From the NCBI GenBank assembly GCA_028285625.1, contig JANQOX010000001.1, forward strand, positions 124,001 to 188,000: 64,000 nt of DNA, in the 5' to 3' direction. Numbering within the stretch: the first letter of the stretch is position 1; each line of letters opens with the position of its first letter. Position numbers and translations under genes: made by a program. Origin of the DNA: Myxococcota bacterium (lineage in GTDB: Bacteria; Myxococcota_A; UBA9160; UBA6930). Under the pieces are notes generated by a model. That model searched no databases and was not told the origin of the DNA. It saw only the letters and a program-made list of their open reading frames with translations. Below, one piece after another: positions 53,853-62,381 of the stretch.

Positions 53853-54477
53853 CGTCGCTCCGCGCCTCTTCGCTCGCCCGGTCCCAGATCAGCCTGGGGT
53901 CGAAGGTTTCGGCTGCGAGCATCGTCACGATCACGACGCCCGCGAAGGCCAGGGAGGCCACGCCCGGCCGGATCACCAGCAGGCCCCCCAGCTGGATCAG
54001 CCCCACGAGGATCGTCACCACGAAGACGTCCACCATGGACCAGCGGCCGATCAGCTCGGTCACACGGTACAGCACCGTGCGCTGTCGCATCGAGGTGGGG
54101 TGGCCACGATGGACGGTGAAGCACAGCCAGTAGAGCGCCACCAGCTTGCCGATGGGCACCATCACGCTGGCTACGAAGATGACCGTGGCGACCGGGTAGG
54201 AGCCGTACTGCACCAGCAGGATCACGCCGCCCAGGATGGTGCTGTCGAGCGACGACCCGAGTTGGTCGGTGGTCATGATCGGCAGGGCATTGGCTGGGAT
54301 GTACAGCAGGGTGGCGGTGAAGAGCAGGGCGAGGGTGCGCTGCAGGCTCTGCGGCGTGCGAAGGTGCAGGGCCGAGCCGCAGCGCGGGCACTGGCCGGCT
54401 TCGACCGGCGTGGCCCGGTAGCAGCCGTGGCAGACGGCGAGCCCGGCGCCGGCGGCGCTGTCGGCGGGGAACGTCAT
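53845..54477 (-). CDS. pqiA: PqiA half-protein (second)
   Basis: A 210-residue inner-membrane protein. A zinc-ribbon-like start (CHGCY and CPRCG) is followed by about four helices, with NALPIMTTDQLGS and VMVPIGKLVALYWLCF typical of the PqiA module. E. coli PqiA carries two such modules in one chain; here they are separate genes. ATG 54477 overlaps the previous stop by ATGA, giving tight coupling. Confidence 0.88.
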   Translation of the reverse strand: MTFPADSAAGAGLAVCHGCYRATPVEAGQCPRCGSALHLRTPQSLQRTLALLFTATLLYIPANALPIMTTDQLGSSLDSTILGGVILLVQYGSYPVATVIFVASVMVPIGKLVALYWLCFTVHRGHPTSMRQRTVLYRVTELIGRWSMVDVFVVTILVGLIQLGGLLVIRPGVASLAFAGVVIVTMLAAETFDPRLIWDRASEEARSDDG

Positions 54478-55142
54478 GCCTGGCAGGCCTCGATGCGCCG
54501 CCAGACGTCGGCGCGGTCGAGGCTCGCCACCGCAGCAGTGAAGCTGATGGCAAAGCCCACGTACGACCAGAACGAGATTCCCAGCACCACGCTGGCCATG
54601 GAGGCGATCTTCACCAGGCTCACGATCACGCCGATGATGAAGACTTCGACCATGCTCCAGTTGTTGAGGCTGAAGAGCAGGCGCGCCGAGGGCACCAGCC
54701 ACGGCGGAGCACTCCGGCTCCGGAGCGGCAGCAGCACGAGCAGCAGCATGGCGAGCAGCGCCGCAGGCGCGCCGATCACGAAGGCGAGCACCAGCAGGGC
54801 CAGCCCGCCGTAGCCGTCTTCGAAGAGCGTGAAGGCTGCGGAGGGCAGGCTCATCACGTTCTCGATGCCGTCCCGGCGCAGCTCGAGAAAGGGAAAGGAG
54901 AGGGCGAGGACCAGCAGCACGAGCGCGGCCGTGGCCCAGGCCAGGGCGCGCTGCACCGCATCGGGCGGGCGAGACGAGAGCACGTGTCCACACCGCGGGC
55001 AGCAGGCGCGCAGCCCGCCCGGTAGCGCGCCCACGTGCACCAGCGCGTCACAGTGCAGGCAGCCCAGTTGCCCGAAGGCGGGGCCCACTCGATCCGCCTG
55101 CTGCGTCTCGAGTTCGTCGACGGCGGGAGCGGGAGCCGTCAC
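54474..55142 (-). CDS. pqiA: PqiA half-protein (first)
   Basis: A 222-residue inner-membrane protein: zinc ribbon CLHC then CPRC, followed by four hydrophobic helices. FPFLELRRDG in the first helix and NNWSMVEVFIIGVIVSLVKI near the third are typical PqiA elements. The start is GTG 55142 with no clear Shine-Dalgarno. It is 30 bases after the carboxylesterase stop. Together with the next gene it makes a split PqiA. Confidence 0.88.
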   Translation of the reverse strand: MTAPAPAVDELETQQADRVGPAFGQLGCLHCDALVHVGALPGGLRACCPRCGHVLSSRPPDAVQRALAWATAALVLLVLALSFPFLELRRDGIENVMSLPSAAFTLFEDGYGGLALLVLAFVIGAPAALLAMLLLVLLPLRSRSAPPWLVPSARLLFSLNNWSMVEVFIIGVIVSLVKIASMASVVLGISFWSYVGFAISFTAAVASLDRADVWRRIEACQA

Positions 55143-55172
55143 GATGCTTGAGAGAAGGACACGGCCACGGGC

Positions 55173-56672
55173 CTAACGAATGCCGTCCCAGAGCGCGCGC
55201 TCGTAGGGGGCGGGGTCGCGCAGCAGGCCCATCTCGTCGCCGAACTCGCGAACGATCCGTTCATTGGCGTCGTAGCGGGGCCAGTCGGCCTCGTGGTCGC
55301 GGACGAACCGCGTCCACGTCTCGTGCATGGCCTCGGCCACCGCCACGGGTGCCGGCCCCTCGCCGAGAAAGGCGTCGACGCCGGGCGCGTTCAGGGTGTT
55401 GAATGCGAAGGGAATCTCGAGGGCGTGGGTGGCGCCGAGCCGCCCGCCGAAGCCTCGGGACTTCCAGCTGAAGAAGTACTTCCAGACCGGGCCGCCGGCG
55501 GCGCCCTGGGCCTCGGCCAGCCGCACGGCCGGGATCCGGAACCCGTGGTCGGTGGTCATGGCCACCACCAGGTCGCGGCCGCTGGCTCCGGGCCGGGCCG
55601 CCCGATACGTCTCGAGCGCCTGCGTGGCGCGCTCGGCGCCCAGGTGGTGTTCGAAGATGCGCGTGGCGCGCGCGTCGTCCACGTCCGCCACCTGCCAGAG
55701 CGTGGTCTCGTCGGCGTTGGTTCCGATCAGCACGGCCACGTCGCGCGCATCGCCCCGCCGAATCACGTCGAGTGGCGGCTCGGGCAGCAGGTCGGCGCCG
55801 ACCACCGGCCGGAACACCATGCCCGAGAGCAGCGAGCGCTCGCCTTCGTCGAGGCCCGGCAGGTCGCCCGTGGCTGCGCGCGCTTCGACCTTGGCCTGGG
55901 CGTCGAGGATCGACTCGGCCTCGGCCGTGGCCAGCCCGTCGGCGTTCGCCACGCCCAGCTCTTCGAGAAACGCGCCGGCCACCGCGCGGGCCGACGCCGG
56001 GCTGATGTGCGAGTGCGCGGCGCCGCTCTGGGCGATGGCACCGCGGAACAGGCCGCGCGCCCGGGGCGTGCCGAGCAGCGTCCCCACGCTCATGCCGCCG
56101 GCCGACTCGCCGGCGATCGTCACGCGCTCGGGGTCGCCACCGAACGCGGCGATGTGGTCGCGCACCCACTCGAGGGCCGCGATCTGATCGAGGATGCCGA
56201 GGCAGCCCGAACCCTCGGTCTGCGGCGCGCCCGGCACGCCGTCGAGGTGGAGAAAGCCCAGTGCACCCAGGCGGTAGTTGATCGTCACGGTGACGATGTC
56301 GCCGCGGGTCGCGAAGGAGTGCCCGTTGTACCAGGGGATGCCGCCCTTGCCGGTGCGGAAGGCGCCGCCGTGGATCCACACCAGGACCGGTCGCGGCGGC
56401 CCGTCGAGGCTCGGGGTCTGTACGTTCAGCGTCAGGCAGTCCTCGTCCCATCGGGTCGGGGCCGAGGTGAGGCCTTCGCCCGGTCGCTGGGGCGCGGCCG
56501 GCCCGAAGCGCTTGGCCGCGCGCTCGCCTTGCCAGGCGGGGTAGGGCTCGGGCGCGCGAAGGCGCAGGGCGCCCGTCGGCGGCACCGCGTACGGAATGCC
56601 GGCAAAGAGCAGGACGCCGTCCTTCTCGCGTCCTTCCAGCCGACCGCTGGGGGTCGATGCGATGGGGGGCAT
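55173..56672 (-). CDS. Type B carboxylesterase
   Basis: A 499-residue carboxylesterase. FAGIPYAVPPTGALRL, EDCLTLNVQTP and the oxyanion HGGAF lead to the nucleophile elbow GESAGG; the acid Glu is in GTNADETTL and the His is in THALEIPFAF. No signal peptide is visible from ATG 56672. It would hydrolyse esters, carbamates or similar. It lies upstream of the pqi genes on the same strand, and its start overlaps the start of the divergent glycosylase gene by two bases. Confidence 0.9.
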   Translation of the reverse strand: MPPIASTPSGRLEGREKDGVLLFAGIPYAVPPTGALRLRAPEPYPAWQGERAAKRFGPAAPQRPGEGLTSAPTRWDEDCLTLNVQTPSLDGPPRPVLVWIHGGAFRTGKGGIPWYNGHSFATRGDIVTVTINYRLGALGFLHLDGVPGAPQTEGSGCLGILDQIAALEWVRDHIAAFGGDPERVTIAGESAGGMSVGTLLGTPRARGLFRGAIAQSGAAHSHISPASARAVAGAFLEELGVANADGLATAEAESILDAQAKVEARAATGDLPGLDEGERSLLSGMVFRPVVGADLLPEPPLDVIRRGDARDVAVLIGTNADETTLWQVADVDDARATRIFEHHLGAERATQALETYRAARPGASGRDLVVAMTTDHGFRIPAVRLAEAQGAAGGPVWKYFFSWKSRGFGGRLGATHALEIPFAFNTLNAPGVDAFLGEGPAPVAVAEAMHETWTRFVRDHEADWPRYDANERIVREFGDEMGLLRDPAPYERALWDGIR

Positions 56673-57735
56673 GGCCGAGGAGCATCGCACGGCGCCGGCC
56701 AAGGGGCCAAGGCCGCGGCTTCGGGCGCGCCCGCAGCGGGGGCCGGGCGCGGGGCCTCGGCCCGCCGTGCGCGTGGCGGCGGCCCAGGCGTCGGGGCAAG
56801 CTTTCGGCGTGCGGGCGCGAGAGGCAGAGATCGGTTTCGAGGGCCCGCTCGACCTCGCGCAGAGCGCGTTGCTGCTCGACGCGATGTTCGCCGACCCGAC
56901 GATGCACCTGCGCACCGACCTGCTGGTGCGGGGTACGCGAACCCCCGACGGACCCGCGGCCCTGTTGCTCGAGATCGTCGGCGCGGGCCGGATCCGTGCG
57001 CGCGCCTGGGGACCGGGGGCCGATTGGGCGCTCGGCCACGCGGCCGACCTGTCCGGTGCGTCGGACCCGCCGCCCGACGTCGATGCCCTGCCGAGCGAGC
57101 TGCGCGGGCTGGCGCGAAGGGCGCGCGGGCTGCGCATGGTGCGTACCCACGCCATCGTCGAACACCTGGCGCTGGTCGTGCTGCAGCAGCTGGTGCAAGG
57201 GCGCGAGGCTGCGCGCGCCTGGCGCAACCTGGTGCAGCGGTTCTCGGAGCCCGCGCCCGGCCCGCTGGGCCGCGGCCCGCGGCCGCTCTGGCTTCCCCTC
57301 GGAGCGGAGCAGCTTCGTGCGCTGCCCTTGGCGGCCCTGCCTCCGTTGGGGGTGCTGCCGCGACAGGGCGAACTGCTGCGCCGGGTGGGCGAGCGCGCCG
57401 CGCGCATCGAGTCGCTCCAGCACGGCCCGCCCGAAGCGTGCGAGCGCCGGCTGCGCGCGCTGCCCGGCATCGGCGTCTGGACCGCGCGCAACGTGCGGCT
57501 GCGCTGTCTGGGCGATGCCGATGCGGTGCTCGAAGGCGACCACAACCTGGCGAGCATGGTCGCCTTCAACCTCACCGCGGGGCGCGAGCGCCACGCCGAC
57601 GACGCGCGCATGCTCGAGCTGCTCGAGCCCTATCGTGGTTACCGCGGCCGTGCCGTGCGCTGGATCACCACCGGCGGGCGCCACCCGCCGCGGCGTGCGC
57701 CGCGTCGTGCGATGCGGCCGCTACCCCAAGCTTGA
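56671..57735 (+). CDS. AlkA-like HhH-GPD DNA glycosylase
   Basis: A protein of 354 residues from ATG 56671, or 322 from GTG 56767, which would leave a 94-base gap to the divergent carboxylesterase gene and a less basic start. The N-terminal block GPLDLAQSALLLDAMFADPTMHL is AlkA-like. The helix-hairpin-helix LRALPGIGVWTARNVRLRCLG is followed by the catalytic-Asp region EGDHNLASMVAFNL, as in 3-methyladenine glycosylase II. It should remove alkylated bases. The last 18 residues are basic and unordered. Confidence 0.82.
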   Translation: MAEEHRTAPAKGPRPRLRARPQRGPGAGPRPAVRVAAAQASGQAFGVRAREAEIGFEGPLDLAQSALLLDAMFADPTMHLRTDLLVRGTRTPDGPAALLLEIVGAGRIRARAWGPGADWALGHAADLSGASDPPPDVDALPSELRGLARRARGLRMVRTHAIVEHLALVVLQQLVQGREAARAWRNLVQRFSEPAPGPLGRGPRPLWLPLGAEQLRALPLAALPPLGVLPRQGELLRRVGERAARIESLQHGPPEACERRLRALPGIGVWTARNVRLRCLGDADAVLEGDHNLASMVAFNLTAGRERHADDARMLELLEPYRGYRGRAVRWITTGGRHPPRRAPRRAMRPLPQA

Positions 57736-57745
57736 CCCCACGCCG

Positions 57746-58819
57746 CTAGCGGGGCGGCACCTCGAACAAGCCGCGCCCGCTGATGGCCGGCAGGTCGAGT
57801 GCCGAGAGCAGACCGGGCTCGGCCGCACACACGGCCGGGATCGCGTTCACCAGGCGGGTCGCCGTCAGCACCACGCCGCCCACGGCGTGGTCGCCATGCT
57901 CGTCCGCCATCTCGAGGCTCACGCTCATGCGGGGCACGCCTTCGACGATCACGCGGTAGCCGCCTTCGCCTTCGGGCTGCGGCCACTCGGGCGCGACCTC
58001 GTCGTGCATGCGCGTCACGTGTTCGACGACCAGCGCGGGGTGGCCGTCGACGATGCCCTGCACCTCGAACCGCAGGCCCGCCATGGTGCCCTGGGCGATC
58101 GGGCCCATGGGCGTGTCGTAGTCGCGTACCGCCTCGCGGCGCTCGACCACCTGTCGGATCTCGTCGAGCGCGAGGCCCAGCCCTTCGGCCAGCAGTCGGA
58201 TGGTGCCGCCCCAGGCGAAGGTGATGGCACCGGGTGCCAGCAGCACGGGCGTGTGGTCCATGGGTTTGCCGAAGCCCATGGTGCCGAGCACGACCTCGGG
58301 CTGGTCGTAGGTGGCGTAGTTCACGATCTCCTGGATTCGGATCTGATGCCAGCGTTCGGAGAGGCCCGAGAGCACCAGCGGCAGCACGTCGTTGGCCCAG
58401 CCGGGGTCGATGCCCGAGGTGAGAAACGACGCGCCGCCCGCGGCGGCCGCCTCGGCCAGCGGGTCGCTGAAACGCGGGCCCAGGGTGGTCGGGTGCACCA
58501 GCGGGACCAGCGACGACGAGACCACGTTCTTGCCCGCGCGCAGGATCCGACACAGGTCGTCCACCGCTTCGAGGGGCCGCAGGTCGGCCGTGGCCGTGTA
58601 GCAGACGCAGTCGGCGTCGGAGTCGAGCAGCGCGTCGACGTCGGTGGTGGCGGCCACGCCGGCCGGCGCGACCCCGCAGAGCTCGCCGGCGTCGCGCCCG
58701 GCCTTGGCGGGCGAGTGCACCAGTACGCCCGCGAGCGAGAGTTCGGGGTGGTTGAGGATGGCGCGCAGGGCGTAGCGCCCGACGTTGCCCGTTCCCCATT
58801 GGATCACGCGGTGGGTCAT
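57746..58819 (-). CDS. DapB-like NAD(P)-dependent oxidoreductase
   Basis: A 357-residue protein. The Rossmann motif is GTGNVGRYA in IQWGTGNVGRYALRAIL, followed by LVHSPAKAG and VCYTATADL. It is often annotated as dihydrodipicolinate reductase, but the tetrahydrodipicolinate-binding motif of DapB (HHxxKxDxPSG) is absent, so true lysine synthesis is unlikely. Similar proteins in mycobacteria lie beside lipid genes. ATG 58819 is preceded by GAGGAGAAG. Confidence 0.85.
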   Translation of the reverse strand: MTHRVIQWGTGNVGRYALRAILNHPELSLAGVLVHSPAKAGRDAGELCGVAPAGVAATTDVDALLDSDADCVCYTATADLRPLEAVDDLCRILRAGKNVVSSSLVPLVHPTTLGPRFSDPLAEAAAAGGASFLTSGIDPGWANDVLPLVLSGLSERWHQIRIQEIVNYATYDQPEVVLGTMGFGKPMDHTPVLLAPGAITFAWGGTIRLLAEGLGLALDEIRQVVERREAVRDYDTPMGPIAQGTMAGLRFEVQGIVDGHPALVVEHVTRMHDEVAPEWPQPEGEGGYRVIVEGVPRMSVSLEMADEHGDHAVGGVVLTATRLVNAIPAVCAAEPGLLSALDLPAISGRGLFEVPPR

Positions 58820-58940
58820 CGCTGTCTTCTCCTCGGTGCGAGGAGCTGACTCTAGCCCGGCGCCGCCTGCGCGGTGTGCTCTGCCGGGACGGGCGGCCCA
58901 CCACCGGCCGGGCACGGGCCCCGGGCCGGTGGCTCTCGGG

Positions 58941-59591
58941 CTACCAGGCTCGGCTCAGCCAGAAGGGGCGCTCGCGCCCCAGGTAGGCCACGTCGAGGGC
59001 CTGGGGATCGCCGCCGCGGCGCGGGCGGTAGCGCACCTCCAGGCGATCGCAGTCGTCGAGATCGCGCAGGTTGCCGAAGCCGCGCCAGCGCGTGTCGTGG
59101 TCGAGCCGGAGCGCGACGCGGTCGCCCGAGTCGGTGAGCAGCACCAGCCGGTTGCGGTCCACATGGGCCACGCGGCCCGAAAGCGCGCGCACCTTGCGAT
59201 GGGCCGAGTCGTCCCGGTGGCCCCGGTACGCGAACCCGTGGCCGCGGTGGCGGCTGCGGTCGTCGTAGCCGTAGCGGCGGGCGTCGCGATCCCGGCCATG
59301 GCCCAGGAACTTCACCCGTGCGAGCAGGTGTCGCCCGCGCCGGGCGTCGCGCACCTTGAGCTTCACGCGATCGCCACGGGTGAGCTCGCGCCAGCGGTCG
59401 ACGCCCCGGACTTCGGTGTGGCGGTTGCGGTGGTAGACCTGGCGGTCGCCATCCGGCTGGCGCACCAGCAGCGTGTGGCGCGTGCGCTCGAGCACGACGC
59501 CCCGTTCGGTGCGCGTGTCCGCGTGGGCGGCGCCCGCCAGCAGCAGGCCGGCGAGTACCAACGAGATGGTCGCGAACGTTCTGCGTGTCAT
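58941..59591 (-). CDS. Secreted His/Arg-rich basic protein
   Basis: A 216-residue protein with a good signal peptide (cleavage AHA-DT near residue 24). The mature part is unusually rich in Arg, His, Asp and Tyr, especially between residues 110 and 150 (for example GRDRDARRYGYDDRSRHRGH). OB-like strands (GVVLERTRHTLLVRQPDGDRQVYHRN, and RVALRLDHDTRW) flank it. Metal or polyanion binding in the periplasm is possible; no family is recognised. ATG 59591 follows GAGGAGG. Confidence 0.78.
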   Translation of the reverse strand: MTRRTFATISLVLAGLLLAGAAHADTRTERGVVLERTRHTLLVRQPDGDRQVYHRNRHTEVRGVDRWRELTRGDRVKLKVRDARRGRHLLARVKFLGHGRDRDARRYGYDDRSRHRGHGFAYRGHRDDSAHRKVRALSGRVAHVDRNRLVLLTDSGDRVALRLDHDTRWRGFGNLRDLDDCDRLEVRYRPRRGGDPQALDVAYLGRERPFWLSRAW

Positions 59592-59846
59592 GAGAGCCTC
59601 CTCGTGGCCCGCCGGTTGCGCGGGGGCGGATGGCGGGTCCTGCATCCTGAGACGAGGTGTGGGGTGGGCCTATTCGCGGTGCCCGACTCGCGCTTCCGGG
59701 GCCGCTCTGCGAGCGGCGCCAGGGGCGCGCGGTGGCTCTGCACAAGCTGCGAGCGCCGCAGGCGCATCCGTGGGCAGCGAACGCGCCCGCCAACCCCTTG
59801 CGTGCCGCGGCGCCGCCCGGAGCGGGCCGGCTCCGGCACGGTCGGC
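59592..59846. other. Divergent intergenic region with hairpin
   Basis: No gene seen. GCCGCTC (59701-59707) and GAGCGGC (59711-59717) form a perfect seven-pair stem around TGC. The rest is GC-rich; it should contain the promoter of the secreted basic protein on one strand and possible enhancer sites for the sigma-54 promoter on the other, but none could be identified. Confidence 0.45.
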
Positions 59847-59862
59847 TGGCACGGCACTTGCT
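59847..59862 (+). promoter_or_regulatory. Sigma-54 promoter (-24/-12)
   Basis: TGGCACGGCACTTGCT matches the consensus TGGCACG-N4-TTGCW at every defined position. Transcription should start near 59873, about 28 bases before ATG 59901. Sigma-54 promoters need an AAA+ enhancer-binding activator, so the gene is expected to be under tight, signal-dependent control. Confidence 0.75.
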
Positions 59863-59900
59863 CTACGAGGGGCGCGCATGCTTGCCAAGGAGATGGCCCG

Positions 59901-60503
59901 ATGCAGACGGCACCGAGCAATCCGACCCGAGCCCTTCCCGATTGCGCCCCGATCGGGCGGCGAGGCATACGACTGCTGCATCGAGCCCTTCCCGAGGGCG
60001 AGGGGCTCGTCGAGCTCCTCGTCCTCGGGTCGCTTCCGAGCCGTTGGCCGCTGGCGCTCACCGGTCACCTGGCAGGCCGCGGGGCCAGCCTGCTCCGCGG
60101 GCACGTCACACGCGGCGACGCCGCGGGCTGGGAGGGGCGCCTCGTGCTCGACCCGCGCCACGGGTCGCTCGGCGACCTGGACGCCGCCCTCGACCGGGTC
60201 GTGCCGCGTCCGGCGACCGCGGCGCCACGGCTCATCGAAGTACGCATCGACCCGGCCCATGCCGACGCGGAGCTCCACCTCGAGGTGCACGGCTGGGACG
60301 CCGTCGGGCTGCTCGCAGGCGTTCTCGAGCAGGTCGCGTGCGTCGACCTGTGCGTGGAAGAGATGCTGCTCGAGACCGAGGACGAGTGCGCGTTCCACTA
60401 CCTTCGCCTGCGCGCCGAAGACGGCGTTTCGCGGCGACGCGCGCAGCGGCTTCTGGCGCGCGGGCTGGGCGCACACCTGACCGGGGGGCGCGTGATCGGC
60501 TGA
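59901..60503 (+). CDS. Tandem ACT-like domain protein
   Basis: A 200-residue soluble protein with two similar halves. The second half reads LHLEVHGWDAVGLLAGVLEQVACVDLCVEEMLLETEDECAFHYLRLRAEDG, the pattern of ACT domains in GlnD (an aspartate, then GLL, a helix, a strand, then a feature such as FYL). The first half (LVELLVLGSLPSRWPLALTGHLAGRGASLLRGHVTRGDAAGWEGRLVLD) has the same outline. ACT domains bind amino acids and regulate enzymes; a sensor of nitrogen or an amino acid is suggested by the sigma-54 promoter. AAGGAG precedes ATG 59901. No nucleotidyltransferase domain is present. Confidence 0.72.
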   Translation: MQTAPSNPTRALPDCAPIGRRGIRLLHRALPEGEGLVELLVLGSLPSRWPLALTGHLAGRGASLLRGHVTRGDAAGWEGRLVLDPRHGSLGDLDAALDRVVPRPATAAPRLIEVRIDPAHADAELHLEVHGWDAVGLLAGVLEQVACVDLCVEEMLLETEDECAFHYLRLRAEDGVSRRRAQRLLARGLGAHLTGGRVIG

Positions 60504-60605
60504 CGGGCCGCGGGCGCCGCCTGCGCCTGCTGGGCCGCACAGCGCGTCTCTCGAGCCGCGCAGCGCGTCGAGCCGGGCCTCGCCGAGGCGCCGGCCGGGC
60601 CCGCT

Positions 60606-62381
60606 ATGGTTGGCCCCCGCATGCGAGAGCTGCTCCGTCTGCTCCCGTACGCCCGCGAGCACCGCACCGCACTCGTTCTGGGCAATGGGCTGCTGCTTCT
60701 CGCGAGGGTCTTCGAGGCCTTCGTGCCGCAACTGCTGCGCGTGGGGATCGATGGTCTTGCGGAGGGTTCGGCCCCCCTGGCCTGGCTGGCGTTCGGCATC
60801 CTCGCGCTCACCGCCGCGCGCTACGTCGCCATCTTCTACGGCCGCCGCGCCGTTCGGCGTATGGGCGTCGAGGTCGCCTGGGACCTGCGCAACCGGCTCT
60901 ACGCACACCTGCAGCGTCAGGGGCCGGCCTTCTTCGGGCGGCTGCGCACCGGCGACCTGATGGCCCGGGCCATCAACGACATCGGCCTCATCCGCCGCGT
61001 GGTCGCGCAGGGCACGCGCACGGTGCTGGTGCTGATCTTCAGCTCGGGCGTGGCCTTCACGTTCATGGTGGTGCAGTCGCCGTCGCTCACGCTGCTGCTG
61101 ATCCCCCCCATGCCGATCATCTTCGTGGTCGCCTACCTGTCGTCGCAGCGTCTGTACCGCGAGTCGATGGACGTGCAGGAGGGCTTCTCGACGCTCTCGG
61201 ACCGCGTGCAAGAAAACCTCGGCGGCATCCGCACCATCCAGGCGTTGGGGCAGGAGGAGCGCGAGGTCGCGCGCTTCGGGGCCGACAACGAGGCCTACCT
61301 GGGCGCGAACCTCGCGCTGCTACGCACCAACTCGGCGCTGGCCGCGGTGATGCCCGGCCTCGGCGGGCTCGCGGTGCTCTGCGTGCTCTATTTCGGCGGG
61401 GTTCGCGTGCTGTCGGGCGACATCACCCTCGGCACCTTCACCGCCTTCGTCTGGTACCTGAACATGGTGCTCTGGCCCGTGCGCGAGGCGGGCAACATGA
61501 TCAACCTGTTCCAGCGGGGCGCCGCGGGCTGCGCACGCCTGTGGGAGCTGCTCGACGCCGAGCCCGAAATCGCCGATCGCCCCAGCGGCCGTGCACCCGA
61601 GAGGGTGGAGGGCGCGCTCGAGCTCGATCGCGTGAGCTTTCGCTACCCGAGCGCGGACACGGCCGCCCTCGATGACGTCTCGTTCCGCGTGGCCCCGGGC
61701 GAGACCCTGGCCATCCTGGGGCGCGTGGGCGCAGGCAAGTCGACGCTGCTGCACCTGCTGGTACGGCTGGGCGAGCCGACGCGGGGCGAGATCAAGCTCG
61801 ATGGGGTGCCACTCGACGAATACGGTCTGGCCCATCTGCGCCGCTCGGTGGCGCTGGTGCCACAGGACGCCTTCCTGTTCTCCGAGTCGGTCCGCGAGAA
61901 CCTCTCGTACGACGACCCGGACCGCGATCGCGACGAGCTCGAGCACGCCGCGGATGTGGCGGACTTCGCCGAGACGCTCGCCGGCTTCCCGGAAGGCTGG
62001 GAGACGCTGGTCGGCGAACGCGGCGTGCTGCTCTCGGGCGGGCAGAAGCAGCGCCTGACGCTGGCGCGCGCGCTGGTGCGCCGAGCGCCGGTGCTGCTGC
62101 TCGACGACCCCTTCGCCTCGGTCGATGCCGAGACCGAAGAACGCATCCTGGGCCGGCTCCCCCAGCTGCGCGGCCGCGGCACCACCGTGATGGTGACCCA
62201 CCGCGTGTCGGCCGCGCGTCTGGCCGACCGCGTGGTGGTGCTCGAAGCGGGCCGCGTGATCGAGGCGGGCCCGCCCGATGCGTTGCGCGCCCAGGGCGGC
62301 GCCTATGCCGAGATGGAGCGCGTGCAGCGCCGCGAGCGCCTGCTGGTTCAGCAGCTCGAAGAGGGGGGCGACGCGGCATGA
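60606..62381 (+). CDS. ABC exporter subunit with degenerate Walker B
   Basis: A 591-residue half-transporter: six membrane helices (to about 310) and a nucleotide-binding domain (335-575). Walker A GRVGAGKST, Q-loop VPQDAF, signature LSGGQ, and switch His in VTHRV are normal, but Walker B ends LLLDDPFASVD: Asp replaces the catalytic Glu. In heterodimeric exporters this marks the subunit that supplies the inactive site. The start is ATG 60606 or 60621. The stop overlaps the next start by ATGA. Confidence 0.9.
   Translation: MVGPRMRELLRLLPYAREHRTALVLGNGLLLLARVFEAFVPQLLRVGIDGLAEGSAPLAWLAFGILALTAARYVAIFYGRRAVRRMGVEVAWDLRNRLYAHLQRQGPAFFGRLRTGDLMARAINDIGLIRRVVAQGTRTVLVLIFSSGVAFTFMVVQSPSLTLLLIPPMPIIFVVAYLSSQRLYRESMDVQEGFSTLSDRVQENLGGIRTIQALGQEEREVARFGADNEAYLGANLALLRTNSALAAVMPGLGGLAVLCVLYFGGVRVLSGDITLGTFTAFVWYLNMVLWPVREAGNMINLFQRGAAGCARLWELLDAEPEIADRPSGRAPERVEGALELDRVSFRYPSADTAALDDVSFRVAPGETLAILGRVGAGKSTLLHLLVRLGEPTRGEIKLDGVPLDEYGLAHLRRSVALVPQDAFLFSESVRENLSYDDPDRDRDELEHAADVADFAETLAGFPEGWETLVGERGVLLSGGQKQRLTLARALVRRAPVLLLDDPFASVDAETEERILGRLPQLRGRGTTVMVTHRVSAARLADRVVVLEAGRVIEAGPPDALRAQGGAYAEMERVQRRERLLVQQLEEGGDAA

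Noticed and set aside
57746..58819. Dihydrodipicolinate reductase (dapB)
   Set aside because: The NAD(P) motif fits, but the DapB substrate motif HHxxKxDxPSG is missing and the protein is about 90 residues longer than DapB.
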